Assembly: GCA_951799445.1 (NCBI GenBank) | Contig: OX637290.1 | Coordinates: 1,800,501 to 1,864,500, forward strand | Length of the DNA stretch: 64,000 nt | Direction of reading: 5' to 3' | From: Pseudisothecium myosuroides | Lineage: Eukaryota > Streptophyta > Bryopsida > Hypnales > Lembophyllaceae | Part shown: positions 32,367-44,904 of the stretch, piece after piece | Layout of the letters: each line of letters begins with the position of its first letter | Position numbering within the stretch: the stretch's first letter is position 1 | Notes under the pieces: generated by a model | What the model was told of the DNA's origin: nothing | Database searches by the model: none | What the model saw: the letters and a program-made list of their open reading frames with translations, nothing else | Program-made: the position numbers and the translations under genes

Positions 32367-32583
32367 CGTGCAAGCTTGCTTGCTGTAAAGCTGAATTCGA
32401 TCAGGTCGTGTAGACGAAAGTGCGGAAGTGCGGATTGTAACTGACAGTAAGCTCACTAGCTTGCTGAAGCGGACAATCTGAGTTGCAACGAATGGTGAAT
32501 TGGATGGAGGCAGAATGAACTTTGGCTCGATCGATCGGAAGGATGAACTGCTGAGATGGGCAATTGGGACGCAGCACTGCGTC

Positions 32584-32590
32584 TTTTATA
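32584..32590 (-). promoter_or_regulatory. TATA box of the germin-like gene
   Basis: TATAAAA on the minus strand lies about 220 bases before the start codon, in the context GGGTATAAAAGACGC. A transcription start about 30 bases downstream would give a 5' leader of roughly 190 bases. Confidence 0.6.
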
Positions 32591-34638
32591 CCCTCAATCA
32601 ATGCACTCAGGATCCTAAATGAGCGGCACCAGCAGTTGAGGCCTGCACCTGAGGCAATGCGATGGAAGGCGGCTGATCGATGGCTTGGCGTTTGACACGG
32701 TGAAAAGAAGTATTGCGCGCGTTGACTTGAAATTGCCATACTCGTCGTTTCCGTAGACGCGATTCAGGAATATTCGGTTTTGCAGGTTGAGGGAAGGAAG
32801 TGGCACCCCCAAGTTCCCGAAACCATGTGATGTCAACGGGACATTGACCTGATGTCATTTGAGCTTTGCAGAGTGGAAGTGCTGTGGATCTCTGGCCTTG
32901 ATGTCGCGGCGCCCAGTTCCAGCAATTCCTTGGTGAGTCACCCAGGCAGACAGTTTCTTGGTGGATGCTAGTATGCTACAGCGGAAAGGGGCCACTTCAA
33001 TGCGTGATAGGGTTAGTCAGCCGGGTGAAACAACTTTGATTGTCACGGACGTTGGGAAACAAAGGCAGTTCTAACTTCTGTCTCTAAAAAAAAAGAAAAA
33101 AAGTCTGAAAGGCAGTTCTAACTTCTGAGGTCTGTAAAGTGACCATTTACCATCTGATTTGCAAATTTGGGGGAGTTTGAGTATATTTTCCTTGAAAGAG
33201 AAATGAAATTGGCATGTAACCCAAGTCGTTTTGCATTTATTGGACCTTTGTGGAATTATTTACTTATGGATTTTGAAGTTTGAACCGCATAACTCTAAAA
33301 GTGTCCAACCTTTCGATATGTTCCATGATAATACATTGATGAATGCAATTGGTAATTATATTCATTTGAAGAAAACAATATGCATGTCTTTGTTAAAGAG
33401 TAAAGAGTCCGGTTGCTTTATGGACCTCCTACCTTTGGTTAGAGATATCTATAAGCTTGGACCTTAATGCCAGGTCTAACTTAGAAAGCCACAGTTAAAA
33501 GCCTATTGTGGAGTAGAAAATACTTGAATGATACCTTAATTAGAATGGTTTTGGAACTAAATGTATATTTGAATTGCAACTATTATTGGAGGATATATTT
33601 CACTTTGTATCTCAAACATTTTAAAAATTTGAACTTGGGAAATGGGTGAATGCAAGAAACACTTGTACTATTTCGCGTCACACCTTGTGTTCTAATTTGT
33701 TTTTTTGTTATAACTTTTGCATTTTGGCTCCAAATGACTTAAGATTTATATGCAAGGTACTCATGACTATTATACACCCTACCTAATTTTTTGGTAATTT
33801 TCAAAAATAGTTTATTGTCCAAAAATAGCCCCCAATTTTATGTCACACTTGCCAATCTGGAGGTTTTTAGTACTATTTAGTACCCCAAAAAACGAATTTT
33901 GAGCTGAAATTTGGAGGGCATAGTCTTCTAGTAGACTTGTAGCTATTGTCCAAAGGAATTCGAAAAATAATTAATTGTGTGTGGTGTGAAAGTCCACAAA
34001 GTACGCTTCTTTTTGCTTGCATTTTGAAACATATAAAATATTATTTTGGAGTATTTTTGGGTGAATGACCATCTCCATAGAGTTGTTACAAATGGACAAT
34101 TTTCATTTTATGTATTTAATTTTTTTTCCTATTTTCAACTAATTTGTACATCAAAATATCCATTTTCTTGAGATTTGGCACTTTTCTAGTTCTCTAGCTT
34201 AAAGAAATTTTCTATGCATTTCCTTTGGTGGTTACCTTCATCTTAAAGGTGTATACGTTAATCATGTTTTTTTTGTTTTCTAAAATTTATTTTTCTAATT
34301 TTATAATACTCCAGAAGAAAAATCATGAGTACTGTAAAAACGCAACAAAATCGGTAGGTGTTTCTTGCATTCACCTAAATTCAGTAGTGTTCACATAGAA
34401 AACTACATGAACTAAAAGACAAGTTGTAATTTATAAATTGTTGATTAAATGGAGGTAAAGATTTGTAAAATTAAAAAAAGGAGGGATTTTATCCATTTTG
34501 AAAATATTCATAAAAAAATCTTATAATATTTATTCATATGCTAATTAAATATAGCCCTCCTTTAATTAGCCCTTTTAACTTATGTAGTTGTAAAGAATTT
34601 GGATGAATTCATGATTACCCTCCAACATTTAGTACTAC
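32591..34638. other. Germin gene upstream region, then AT-rich intergenic DNA
   Basis: The first 450 bases upstream of the TATA box are moderately GC-rich and presumably promoter. An approximate repeat of GGCAGTTCTAACTTCTG occurs at about 33065 and 33111. From 33.2 to 34.6 kb there is only AT-rich DNA with short chance frames. Confidence 0.45.
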
Positions 34639-36157
34639 TTAACCCCTAAAGGACCGGAGGGGATTTTCAGGGAGACATTGTCAAAAACTGCATTTTTTAG
34701 GTATGTTAATCAAAAATGAAAATGAAAACTTTTTTTTGAAACTTCAACCGTACAAAACTGTAGTAAATCATTTTACCAATGTGTGAAAAATAAATCAGCC
34801 CATTTCACCGTGCGGATTGAAAGATTATAACATTCAAAGTTTGAAAAAAAGTTTTTTTCATCATTGCCCGACAGGGGCAGCAGACTTCGGGATCTTGTGG
34901 TGAAAAGTTTTTCCTCTACACAAGATTGAATCTCTTCACCATTCAATTGTGTGGCTTCTTAAGTACACTCATGCAAAATTTTGGAAGCAAATTCAACCTC
35001 TAACACTATCTAAATCACCTTGCAATACAAAGAGGTATAAAAAATTGGCAATATACTAGCCAATTTTTGAAGTTTTTTTGTGCACGGAGGAATTTTTTTT
35101 TTGAAAATCGGAACGGTGAAAACATACATGACACTATATTCTATAAGAACAAAAAATTTCATGGCAAAAAAAAATTATGACCTACAAATACGCTAATTTC
35201 CCCTCTCCCTTTCTCCATAGTCTTTGAGACTTTTAGGAAAACCAATGCATGCAAACAAGCAAGAATGGATCCTCTTCTCTCCCAAATCCCTCTCTAGTAA
35301 AAAACACCACCTCCTATCATTAGTACCTATGGGCCCTTGAAGGGAGTACATGTATTTCCATAGAAATGTAAAAATCAAAATATGCACCATTCGCCTTTGA
35401 ATGAAAATGTGATGTTCAAAATGAGGCACATTAGTAATAAAAAACACAAATGAAATGGCCACAACGCTGTGGTTCAACATTGTGCTTTGGTGGGCCGGGG
35501 TGAATTGACCCTCGCTTGTCATCTCCAAGTCATTTCAAAGGTGCATGTAAAAAGAAGACCCCCTATTTTGTGCTTCATTAAATTATTTTGTACATCTCTC
35601 CTAAGCCACTAATTGCAAACATGAATTCAAAATTTGCAAATTTTTTCATGGTTGGAAAATAATAAATTTCAGCGTTTTGGCAAATGATGAAATTAGGGGT
35701 GAGTGAGGGGGTTGGTTCAAGCCGGCTCTCTCCTCATCCTCCACCCCAAGCCTCCCCTGCCTGCCAGGCCTTCTTCGCTCCTGCCCCCTCCCCTCAGATC
35801 CTCTCCCGCTCCCTTCCTGCTCCTCTCAAGTTCCCCTCCCACTCTCCTCCCGTTCCCCGCCTGCTCCCTCCCAATCCCCTCCGCTCCCTGCCCACCAAGC
35901 TACTGCCTGGCTCAACCGCTCAACCCGGCAATCTCCTTCCTGAACCCTGCCCACAGCTGCCCAAGCAGAGGCTCTTTCGAGCAGCATAACTTCAAATCTA
36001 CCCGTCGGATTTGCACAATTTTTTTTTCTCGGAAAGATGGTTAGAATATCTACCTTGTGTCAAAATTTGAAGAACATCCGATAAAAAATGACTTCATACT
36101 CACCTACCCAAGATAACTTGCGTACGTTCAACGGTCATTCGGTCCTTTAGGGGTTAA
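34639..36157. mobile_element. TTAA-ended element, 1519 bp, with perfect 18-bp terminal inverted repeats
   Basis: The left end TTAACCCCTAAAGGACCG (34639-34656) and the right end CGGTCCTTTAGGGGTTAA (36140-36157) are perfect inverted repeats. This is the clearest member of the family. The interior is AT-rich to about 35190; 35195-35690 is of different composition, and 35720-35990 is a strongly pyrimidine-rich C/T block. The frames in that block are low-complexity and not genes. There is no transposase, so it is non-autonomous. Confidence 0.8.
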
Positions 36158-36880
36158 TATTATATTTTTGAATAAATAAAAAATTTGTAGCTTAAAATTC
36201 CACCAACAAGCCTCTTTTCATAAAATTTGTGGTGCAATATTGAAATTTTGCTCTAAAATATGTAATGTCTATAGAAAATTCATCGTATTTGTATATGCAT
36301 GATTACAATTTTACAAATTTTATAATGAAATCAAAATAACTAAGATTAACATTCCAAAATCAATTGAAATTAATTTTATAGCGAGCATGGCGAATTTCAT
36401 TAAAATGGCGCATTCTAGAACTTTGTTGCTTTTATAGTTGAAGCCGGCCGATTTGAAATCTATACTTGTCCTAGATGGTCAAAATGGCATGCGGTATACT
36501 GCCATTTCAACAAAAAATTTGATGAGTTTACTTTTTATTTTCACCCATTATTTATTGAAAATCTCAAATTTGCTTGTTTAGTGCATTGGAAGTTTGGGAC
36601 AATAAAAGAAGTAGACCCTACCATGCATTTGCCCTACATCTACTTTAAAAACTTTTACATTTATTCATTTGGTCTATTTAGACTTAGAAAAAAATGGGGA
36701 CTTGAGAGCGGTTGTTTGACTCTGGACCAATAGAGCAAATACAAGAAAATTAAAATATTAAAATAAAAAATAAATACAAAAATTATTATTAAAATTATTG
36801 CAATCTACCACTTCACCTCACGTCCTCAAGTAGTAGATTGCGGTTTTAATATTTTTTTAATACTCTTCTTCAAAAAAATA
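36158..36880. other. AT-rich intergenic DNA
   Basis: No gene or clear repeat was seen apart from A/T-rich tracts near 36720-36810. Confidence 0.4.
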
Positions 36881-38153
36881 CTACCTTCATCCCAAAATGA
36901 TCTTCATGTTGGACAAAATATTCTAGATTAAGGCAAAAAATAACATTTTAAAAAACCAGTTTTGCGCTATAAGTAGAGTTTGGTGTACTCCTAGCATTCT
37001 AAAAACTTTGAATTTGAAAGCCCTTTCCAAAATGTAGTTTTGGAATATTGAAAAGTAGAAATTGTTGAGCATTTTCGAAGATCACTAGTGCTCAATTAAT
37101 TGTTGAGTGTGAGGTCATCATTTTGTAGGCACTTAGTATATGCCTTAGTCCTTGTATGGCCCTTTGTTCTAGCTCCCAAAGCTTCATGTCCTTCAATTGG
37201 GCAATATTCAAAGAGATGCAAAAAATAAGAACGAATGACCCCATTAATCATTTCATTTGTCTTTTCACTAATGACTAGCGGTTGGCACTTGCTATGCTAC
37301 GCATTCATCATTAGAATTTTATTAGAATTTTTATATATTAGATAATATGCAGAACAAAAATTTCAATAAATCTTCAAATAAAAATTACTAAAATCTTTGT
37401 ATAATTTTGTTTATAAGTAAGCATATATTGAAACGTACAATAGAAATTTATTGAATGATGAATGAAATATGTGCAATGGTGACTACTGTAAAAGATACAC
37501 ATTTATTGTAATGCATTCAAAAGTTGACTCAATTGTTACGAGCAATGGCAACCCAAAAACTTGGTGAATTGAAAAGAAAAATTTGTAAATTTCAAAAACT
37601 TCATGAACAACTTAATTGTTGTGAAATCCAAAATCGCTTCAATTGAATACATTTCTCAAATCATTTGGTAGTAGCAATAGAATTTTGAAATTATAAAAGC
37701 TATAAAAGTGATATTACAGAGGTGATTGCAAACTACTACTCTATTTCTGTAATATAACATTGTATGAAAATATTATTTTTATGTATGCATGATTGAAAAT
37801 ATTTTTACAAAATATTAAAATTAATTATTTCAAAGACTTATTGAAATCATTATCATGCATTCTATTCAAATATATCAAAATTTTACTAATATGTGATACA
37901 ATGAATGCGTAGCATAGCAAGCATGAGCCCCTATTATTAATGGTAGCATTTGTGATATTATAGAGGGAGTTATGATTTTAGTAGTATAATTGCATCAATG
38001 GAGGGGAAACTACTACTTGGAATTGTTTTGTTGGTCTCAAATAGCAATTATTGCCAAATTTAACCAATTTGCAAGGTCACAAAGTGCAATAGGAAGATCA
38101 TTTTGAGACAAAAAATTAAGGCCAACAGAAAGATCATTTTGGGACGGAGGGAG
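36881..38153. mobile_element. Stowaway-like (Tc1/mariner) element, 1273 bp, TA flanks
   Basis: The right end reads inward, on the minus strand, as CTCCCTCCGTCCCAAAATGA, the classic plant Stowaway terminus. The left end at 36881 is a diverged form (CTACCTTCATCCCAAAATGA). TA lies at 36879-36880 and 38154-38155 as the target duplication. At 1.27 kb it is long for a Stowaway because another inverted-repeat element is nested inside. No transposase ORF is present. Confidence 0.8.
37288..37921. mobile_element. Nested inverted-repeat element, 634 bp or slightly more
   Basis: Perfect 21-bp inverted repeats lie at 37288-37308 (starting CTTGCTATGCTACGCATTCA) and 37901-37921, inside the Stowaway-like element. 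The sequence outside them is partly similar (GGCA against GGGCTCAT), so the true ends may be a few bases further out. I could not assign a target duplication or superfamily. Confidence 0.65.
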
Positions 38154-41100
38154 TACTATTTTTTATTTCCTGTTTATATTGTATTTACACCATATAGGCC
38201 AAAGTCAAACGGCCTTCTTGAGCCCTATTTTGTCTAATGGATGGATAATCTAATAATAATGTGAAAGTTATTTTAAAAATATTTTTTTAAATCATTATAT
38301 AGCATCTTTTATTAGATAGAAACAAATGAAAAACATTTTGGAAGTCAAGATGGAACTCAAGTTGGACAAATCACCAAAAGAAAGGTTCATCTTCAACAAA
38401 CGCTTCATACATAGATCATTCATATGTTATGGTTTTGAATAATATTAGTGTACCTGAGGTCATCTTCGGCACATGTTTGTCAAATAAATAATTAAACTCC
38501 AAAATACACTTCAGCACTTGAAAATATAAATTTTAAAAAATTTGGGACTAAATTCAAAAATGTTGGATTTATTCGGCAACCACCTCTCATAAATTTTGAA
38601 GTCATTTTTGAGGTGAGATGAAGTAGGTGTAAAGACAATCTCTTTATGCACGTGGGGCATTAGAGGAGATTGAGGACTTTAAGAGACTGCGAGTTCCCAA
38701 GAAGTTTCCATCAACATGCCTTTGTTGGTGGCTCTTCTGGGAACGAATCTGATGTGGTTGGGAGACTGCCACATCGGACGAGTAAAGAATAAAGAAGTGC
38801 GTGAAATGACCCCTCCCTCTCTGACACACCGGGCCCGGGATTATGGTTGGTGAACTGTGCGTGGATGTTCTTCTTGTTTGTCGCAGTGGTAGCAGATTTG
38901 CAAGGAAATTATTCGTAGTTTTGCAGCAATCGTTTGGCAATCGTTTCTTCCTATTATCTTTCAGTGTAAATACTCTGTCGTTCATGTGTATGCCAATTAT
39001 GGAGATTCATATCGCGGACGAATGAGTAAGTGGAGCTGTAAAGTATGTTCAATCCTGCACAGGGGTTGAGCGCTTGTCCCTATCGTTGATTGCATGTTTT
39101 GCTAGTGAAGGTGGAAGTTTTCTTCTTCTCACACTGTCTTTTTTGGGCACTTTAGTACTTGTTTGTCCTTTAGGGTTTCAATCTTCGATAATACTGTGTC
39201 TTTATTTCTACGCTGAGTGAGGATTTCATTTTTGCTGAGCGAGGAGCTTCTCACGTGCTGGCTCTGGCTATAGTTTGGGCTCTTGAAGAAGTTCTTTGTT
39301 GAAATCTCATCGTAATGTGACTGTTTTGTCTGATTGAATAGGAATGTTGGGTAGAAAAGGTCTTGGTGCATGTGTAAACTTGCATCTCGTATAGATAAAG
39401 GTCTCAATTTTTTCCATGGTACATAACTACCGACTCGATTTATCAATAAGTAAGTTCTACACTTTTAGGTCACTTCACTTGGTTCTCTTCTGAGCTTCTA
39501 CTTGGTGGTTTCCCTTTTCTCATGCACATGATCATCATTTTTGGGGTTGAGCTTGGCTCGGGCTTTTGACCTAATTGGGGTGTAGTTTGGAGTTTTGTGC
39601 AGAGAGTCAGACCTAATAAATTCCAAGCAGGTTCAATTGGGGTGGATCCATCATGGTAGCAATAGGCCTCATTGGGAGCAAAGTAGGGATCATGTAATCA
39701 ATGGTGTGCATTTCTCTCCCAAGGCGAATGTTTTGAGTGATGTCTTCTACAAAAGATACTGAAATGCATTTCTAATTAACTGCTGTGGAACTTTTGAACT
39801 TGATGTATTGAAATTACAGTAAGCAATAGGAGTTCCATGGAAAGTATGGCAGCAGCTTTAGGAAATTGCATGTATGACCAACAAGCAGTTTGTTGCTTTT
39901 CTTGCTCATTGTGGATCAATTTCTGTTAGTGATATGTTGTTTGATACCTGCAATTTCTGCATTGCAAATGGGGGTATAGTTAGCTTGCCAAATTGATGTA
40001 TTCATGAATATCGCAGCTGCCGATGTAAGTTCGTTGCCTAGGATTTCAAATGACGTCAAATGAAGGCTTTCATGCACGTTGTGTTGGTTTAAATTGATTG
40101 CTAGGTCAAAACTAGGTAATTAATCTTGAATGCCTCGAATGCAGGTTTCTCGGATTGTCATCTTCTTCAATCGGTGTTGGATCTGAATCTTAAGAACCTG
40201 TGTGCTACAAATGGTTTTCTAAAGATCGTGAGCATGGGACCAGTGAAGGATGATAATAGTGACCGGTTTTAAAAGCTTTGTTCCAGGTAAGTAGTCAGGT
40301 ACTGGCAAAACATTAGGATTAGGGCTTACATGGGAGGAAAGTCAAATGTTGCAAACCATACTTCAGAAGGAAAGGAAGTCTAAATGAGCAATAGTCCAAA
40401 TATAAATTAGATGTTGTTTGAATGTTATCATTGAAAATTCTCAATAGGTGATCAACTGGCTCGAATTTCCAACCTTTTCTCTGGAGAAAAGTTTAAATTT
40501 GCTCGACATATGACAAAGACGATGCACAAATCCCAAACACAACTTCTGAGAACATGAAACTAGCAGTCATGGTAAACATAATCATCCAAAGATGTGTTTG
40601 TCATGAGGTTGGTGCAGGTCCCTCACGTGTTGGTGGACAACGGCGGGTGTTGCCATACGAATGCAGAAGGAGAAAAGGTAATACATACTTCACCAATGGC
40701 TTGTTTGTGGGATTTGCTTCACTATCAGTGGACATACTACATATTTTGCCAAGTGTAACTGGTGTCATCTTCAGTTTTCATTTCATCTAAAACCAAAGGT
40801 TTATTCCTAGAGCTTATGGAAATTAGGCACATACTGTGGTGAGAAGAACCTTTGTCGTTGAATACAGGCTTTACATAGGCACATAATATTCAGTTCTTCT
40901 TAGTTCGTTTTTACAAAAAATTCTCATTTCTGAGCTTACTGTTGCCCACAACTCTGTAGTTCCACGCTTCAGGTTATTCCATCTTTGTGACGCAAATGCA
41001 GACAGAACAGAAGATGTAGGCCAATTCTGGCCTTTAAAGGACTCAGCTTGGTTGAGGGGGGATTTCCGACCAGTCAACTTTTTTTTTGTTTTGCTTGGTG

Positions 41101-41168
41101 AAAGCATGTTGGCAGTATGATGACACCTTACTACAAACTGCTACATTGTTAATGCAGAAGCTAGAGTC
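38154..41168. other. Intergenic DNA with one copy of a 30-bp terminal motif
   Basis: No gene is supported. Bases 38658-38687 repeat the 30-bp motif (starting CATTAGAGGAGATTGAGGAC) found at the inner edges of the large inverted repeat (56645-56674 and 57486-57515). 38.7-40.8 kb is of mixed composition and may contain unspliced gene remnants, but I could not build a model. Confidence 0.4.
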
Positions 41169-41558
41169 ATGAGGCCTCGTTGCTCTATCGATGCCATTCT
41201 CACTTTTAATGCAAAAGATGAACACGGTGATTGGATACCAACAAGAATTAGTATAGGTAGTTGGATTACTCTACAACCTGGGAGACAAGGTGCTCACGCT
41301 CATGATGCTGCGGAGCATGGTGGTTCTTCAAGTTTTCAGGGTGCTTACAAAGCCAAGGTTTTAAAATTTCGTGTCGGCAAAGGTTCAAGTACAGTATTGG
41401 AGGTGTTAGTTCTTCATGCGTACATGCATCGGCAATTGGATCTGGAAGTTCACGCCCCTGACGGCAAGTGCAATTGTAAGGAAACGGTGATATCTGTGTT
41501 GCTTTGCTCTGGGTTGGAGTCCTTGTCTGTGTTCAAAATTTTGAAATCGTTGTGTTAA
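41169..41558 (+). CDS. Unrecognised exon-like frame
   Basis: A 129-codon frame with a coding-like amino-acid pattern in its first 100 residues (YKAKVLKFRVGKGSSTVLEV), then low-quality text. It may be an exon of the same unknown plus-strand gene as 41821-42679. A purine-rich stretch before 41169 ending in AG could be an acceptor. I do not recognise a domain. Confidence 0.3.
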   Translation: MRPRCSIDAILTFNAKDEHGDWIPTRISIGSWITLQPGRQGAHAHDAAEHGGSSSFQGAYKAKVLKFRVGKGSSTVLEVLVLHAYMHRQLDLEVHAPDGKCNCKETVISVLLCSGLESLSVFKILKSLC

Positions 41559-41820
41559 GGTTAGATTGAAGTGGGCTCAGGGAAGTAGGTGGACTACTTT
41601 GCCCAGCTTGGGCTGTCTTGTACAGATGTGGAGAAGCTAGCACACTCATGGTTCTCTGTTGTTCTCTATAGACTTGTACCCATCAAATTGCGAGGATTGG
41701 ATAAATGTGCACTCAATTATAGGCGTAGTATGGGTTGTCCATGCCGATGTTGGAGAGGCACAACGAGGACACTGAACGCATGAGGAGCTACTTGAGAACG
41801 GCATTTTCTACTATAATGCT

Positions 41821-42679
41821 ATGTACATACCACGTACTTGTGCGTCCCGACGTGGTACACTACAATCGATCCCTCTTCCAGGATTCGATGATCCAGAGTG
41901 GCCACTTCCGGATATGAGCACTTCCGAGCACTTCCGATCCTGTTTTAGGCGAGATTTTCTACTATCCATGAGACCGACTACAGGATCGAGGTCCACACAT
42001 TTGCAGTGGTCAATGCCCATCCATGTGATGGTAGACCTTTTCTCAAGCATTGCTTACCGGAAGACAACAATGTTCTTTCTGTTCCGTAATATTTCGGATG
42101 AATGCTTCACTTCTCTAATGGACGATGGGTGGGACGTGAAACATACTGCTGCGGCAGATGTTATCAAATGCGTAGTATCAAAACCAACCGTCATTTTCAA
42201 ATATCACATTGGACGTTCTATTATGTACGTCACATTTGAATACAACCGACTTCGACTACAATACGGCATGGAGTGGCGACAGATTGACCAAGCTGAAAGC
42301 TTCAGTACTGTCATAGTGGAGTGTGAAGTGCCCAATGAAGAGAAGAAGATAGTACTTGAAGTTGGTTCCACTTGGACTCTTTTGAATATACGAAATGAGG
42401 TTTCCATGCATCTAGGAACTGACTTCTTCCAAAAATTTAGCTTCCACATAGTACAAGATGGCAGCATTGAGGATGAGGTACGTTGCTCATTTCACAAATG
42501 TCTTTATAGTTGTAAATCTTCTAGTCTTCCATTTCCTAAATTGTGGGCTAATACAATATTTCCCTCTTCACACGCAGGTCAATTTCAGAGACGAAGAGAA
42601 TCACTTAGCTCAAAATTTGCAGCCTCCTAAAACACTGCGGATTGTCCCTGAAATGACCAGGTCTTTTTTGCCTGCCTGA
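41821..42679 (+). CDS. Unrecognised protein, last two exons
   Basis: Two exons, 41821-42477 and 42578-42679, are joined by a 100-bp intron with GAG|GTACGT and CACGCAG|GTC ends, phase 0. They give 252 residues. The frame is open upstream of the ATG, so more 5' sequence is likely. The C-terminal 75 residues (KKIVLEVGSTWTLLNIRNEV, then a segment ending LRIVPEM) have the alternating pattern of a ubiquitin-like or beta-grasp fold; this is an impression, not a match. The rest is unknown. It lies on the strand opposite to the transposase-like gene further right. Confidence 0.45.
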
Positions 42680-44904
42680 CGCTCCTTCAGTGTATGTGAC
42701 GGGAACTGCTACTATGATAGGGTTGTTCATATACAAATAATTGTACAAGTAGAAGACCTCCACTGTTTTTCTACAGCTGCGTCAAGTGCAATTACAGCTA
42801 CAGGTTTTATGATGAAGTGTCACGTTTCCTAATGAGTTGGATTCTCTTCTTTCTCATGGACAGGGTCGGCCACAGGTCTTCACAATCACCCATGTCTAGT
42901 TGAAACTCCATTCAATTTCTAGTACTGAAAGCTAGGTTTAAAGAAGTGAGTCATGTGGGCCTCTTTTTGTTCAAACAACTCCAAGCAAATAATCAGAGCC
43001 ACGTTCGCAGATTTCTTCAAGGTATGTCCATATTTTCCAAGTCATGTTTAGTATTACTTGACCACTCACGTCATAGATGAAGTGCATTGACTGTGAGAGG
43101 TTTCTCACGTACAGTGAAATTTAGTTTCGTGAAATATAATGACGTGTTTCCCCAGCTTCGGTCCTCTCAAGATGCTTGAGCTGAAACCTAATTACGGACA
43201 TGCATGTCCTCAGTGTTACAGCTTACTGAGGATGTGGGATCCAATGTAGGGTCCAAAATTGGGCCATTTCTACGGTAATTCATTATCTGTTAGTATACAC
43301 TTGATTGGGAAGAATAGGGCATGGCCGGACCTACGTCAGTTATGAAACCCTGCTGCAAGAGAGTTGATGCTGCGAACGCCTTCATTTCCTTCAAAGATTC
43401 TCTTTAATTTAATACTTAGGAAAATTGCTAAGAAAGACCAGCATCACCTTCCTATGAGTTGCAGGTACCAAGTCCTTTTAACTACCTGCCAAATATTGAT
43501 TTAGCTGAAGTAATAGGTGTTTAATGTGGTGATAATTTTGTGTAACAATAGAATCATTGATTTGTGATGTACAGGATTAGCAGTAGGCACTCCTGCCGAT
43601 GTTTTCGTGTAGAATTTAAGAAACATGGAGCTGTATATTCTTCATTGTCACTCAGTCGAAGTTGGTGTTGTGCAGGATACCATGATGCTTGGACCTCATT
43701 ACTACGACATTGATGGAAGACTGAGCCACCTTCACTGGTGTAGGAAAGGTGCCAATAAGAATCAGGTACTCCTTGGTTGGAAAGGGGGGGGGGTGTGCCG
43801 CCCAAGCGGACCCCTCTACTTTTACTTCTTTTTTTAAACTTTTTTTTACTTTCTTTTTTTTTCTTTTTTTAACTTTCTGAAAAAGAGGGAGTAATGCTTA
43901 GTGTCGTAGATATGGATTACCGTCACTCTTTTCCAAAAATGACTTAATTTCTGCCGAATTTGACCTTCAAGTAGGGTGCAATATGTATTGACGTGTATGA
44001 ATGGTCGATACAAACCTTGGATACCAATGGTAAACGTGAAACAGTCATCGTCCAAGTCGGATGTGAACGCAAATTCTAATGAAGTAGTCTTAGAATAAAA
44101 CACAAACTGAGGTCCGTAGGCTCTATCTTGCAGCGTGGTCCTCTTTGGGCCGGTGTCGTCGAAATTTGACCAGTACACTTAGCAACAATGGTGTTTGAGA
44201 ATCAGTCGCTTCAAGTGACAGAGAGAGTCAATAGTTGCGGAGTTCTTGCAGATTAATGCAGTACTATTGTCGCGGATGATATCATTGCTGAAGGTGGTGA
44301 AGGTCAGCAGTTGGAAGGTAAACATGGCTCTAAGATTTCTTTGACAGTTAATATTACTACCCTGGCTTTGGTTGTCATGATGTATTAGCTGTCTATTGAT
44401 GGTTGTGTTCAAGACAAATAGTAGCTTATGTAGTACAAGAAGCATTGTTTGATTAATCTGGATCTTTCCTTCTTGATTGCACTTTTTTATTGTACTTGTC
44501 GAATGTTTGTCAAAGATTTCTGACTTTTGAAGTTGTATTCCTCAGGTGAGTACTGGGATTCATACAGGCGAATTCATCGTGACGGAAGTGACACTGTGAA
44601 GAACATTCTCTCACCCAGGGACGATGACCACAATCATTATAAGGAGTTCGGGCTTCGGGCTTCGGGCTTGGATATAATGTTCATGGTAGAAGTGACAATA
44701 TAGCTTCAAGTGGCATGGAGGATATTGGTGACGACATTCTGTGGTTATGCACCGTTCCGCCACATGTGTGGTTCCTTTACTCAATTCTGTTGTGAGTGAT
44801 GCGTTGTGGGCTTCTTTTGCTGATGACCGTGTGCTGAATTGGACATTGGATAACGATTTGGAAAGCTTCAAGAGCTGCAATTGAGTGGGATAAAGTTGCT
44901 GCGA
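42680..44904. other. Mixed intergenic DNA with exon-like fragments and a G/T low-complexity tract
   Basis: A plus-strand exon-like stretch at about 43625-43764 (VGVVQDTMMLGPHYYDIDGR) ends at a donor-like CAG|GTACTC. 43785-43880 is a G-run followed by T-rich low complexity. The strand and order suit a decayed multi-exon gene, but frames are broken. Confidence 0.35.

Noticed and set aside
31687..32373. Long overlapping frames on both strands across the germin-like gene
   Set aside because: They are shadows of the GC-rich germin coding frame, which alone has the signal peptide and cupin motifs.
35684..36044. Two overlapping proline/serine-rich frames of about 100 codons
   Set aside because: They are translations of a C/T-rich low-complexity tract inside a TTAA element.
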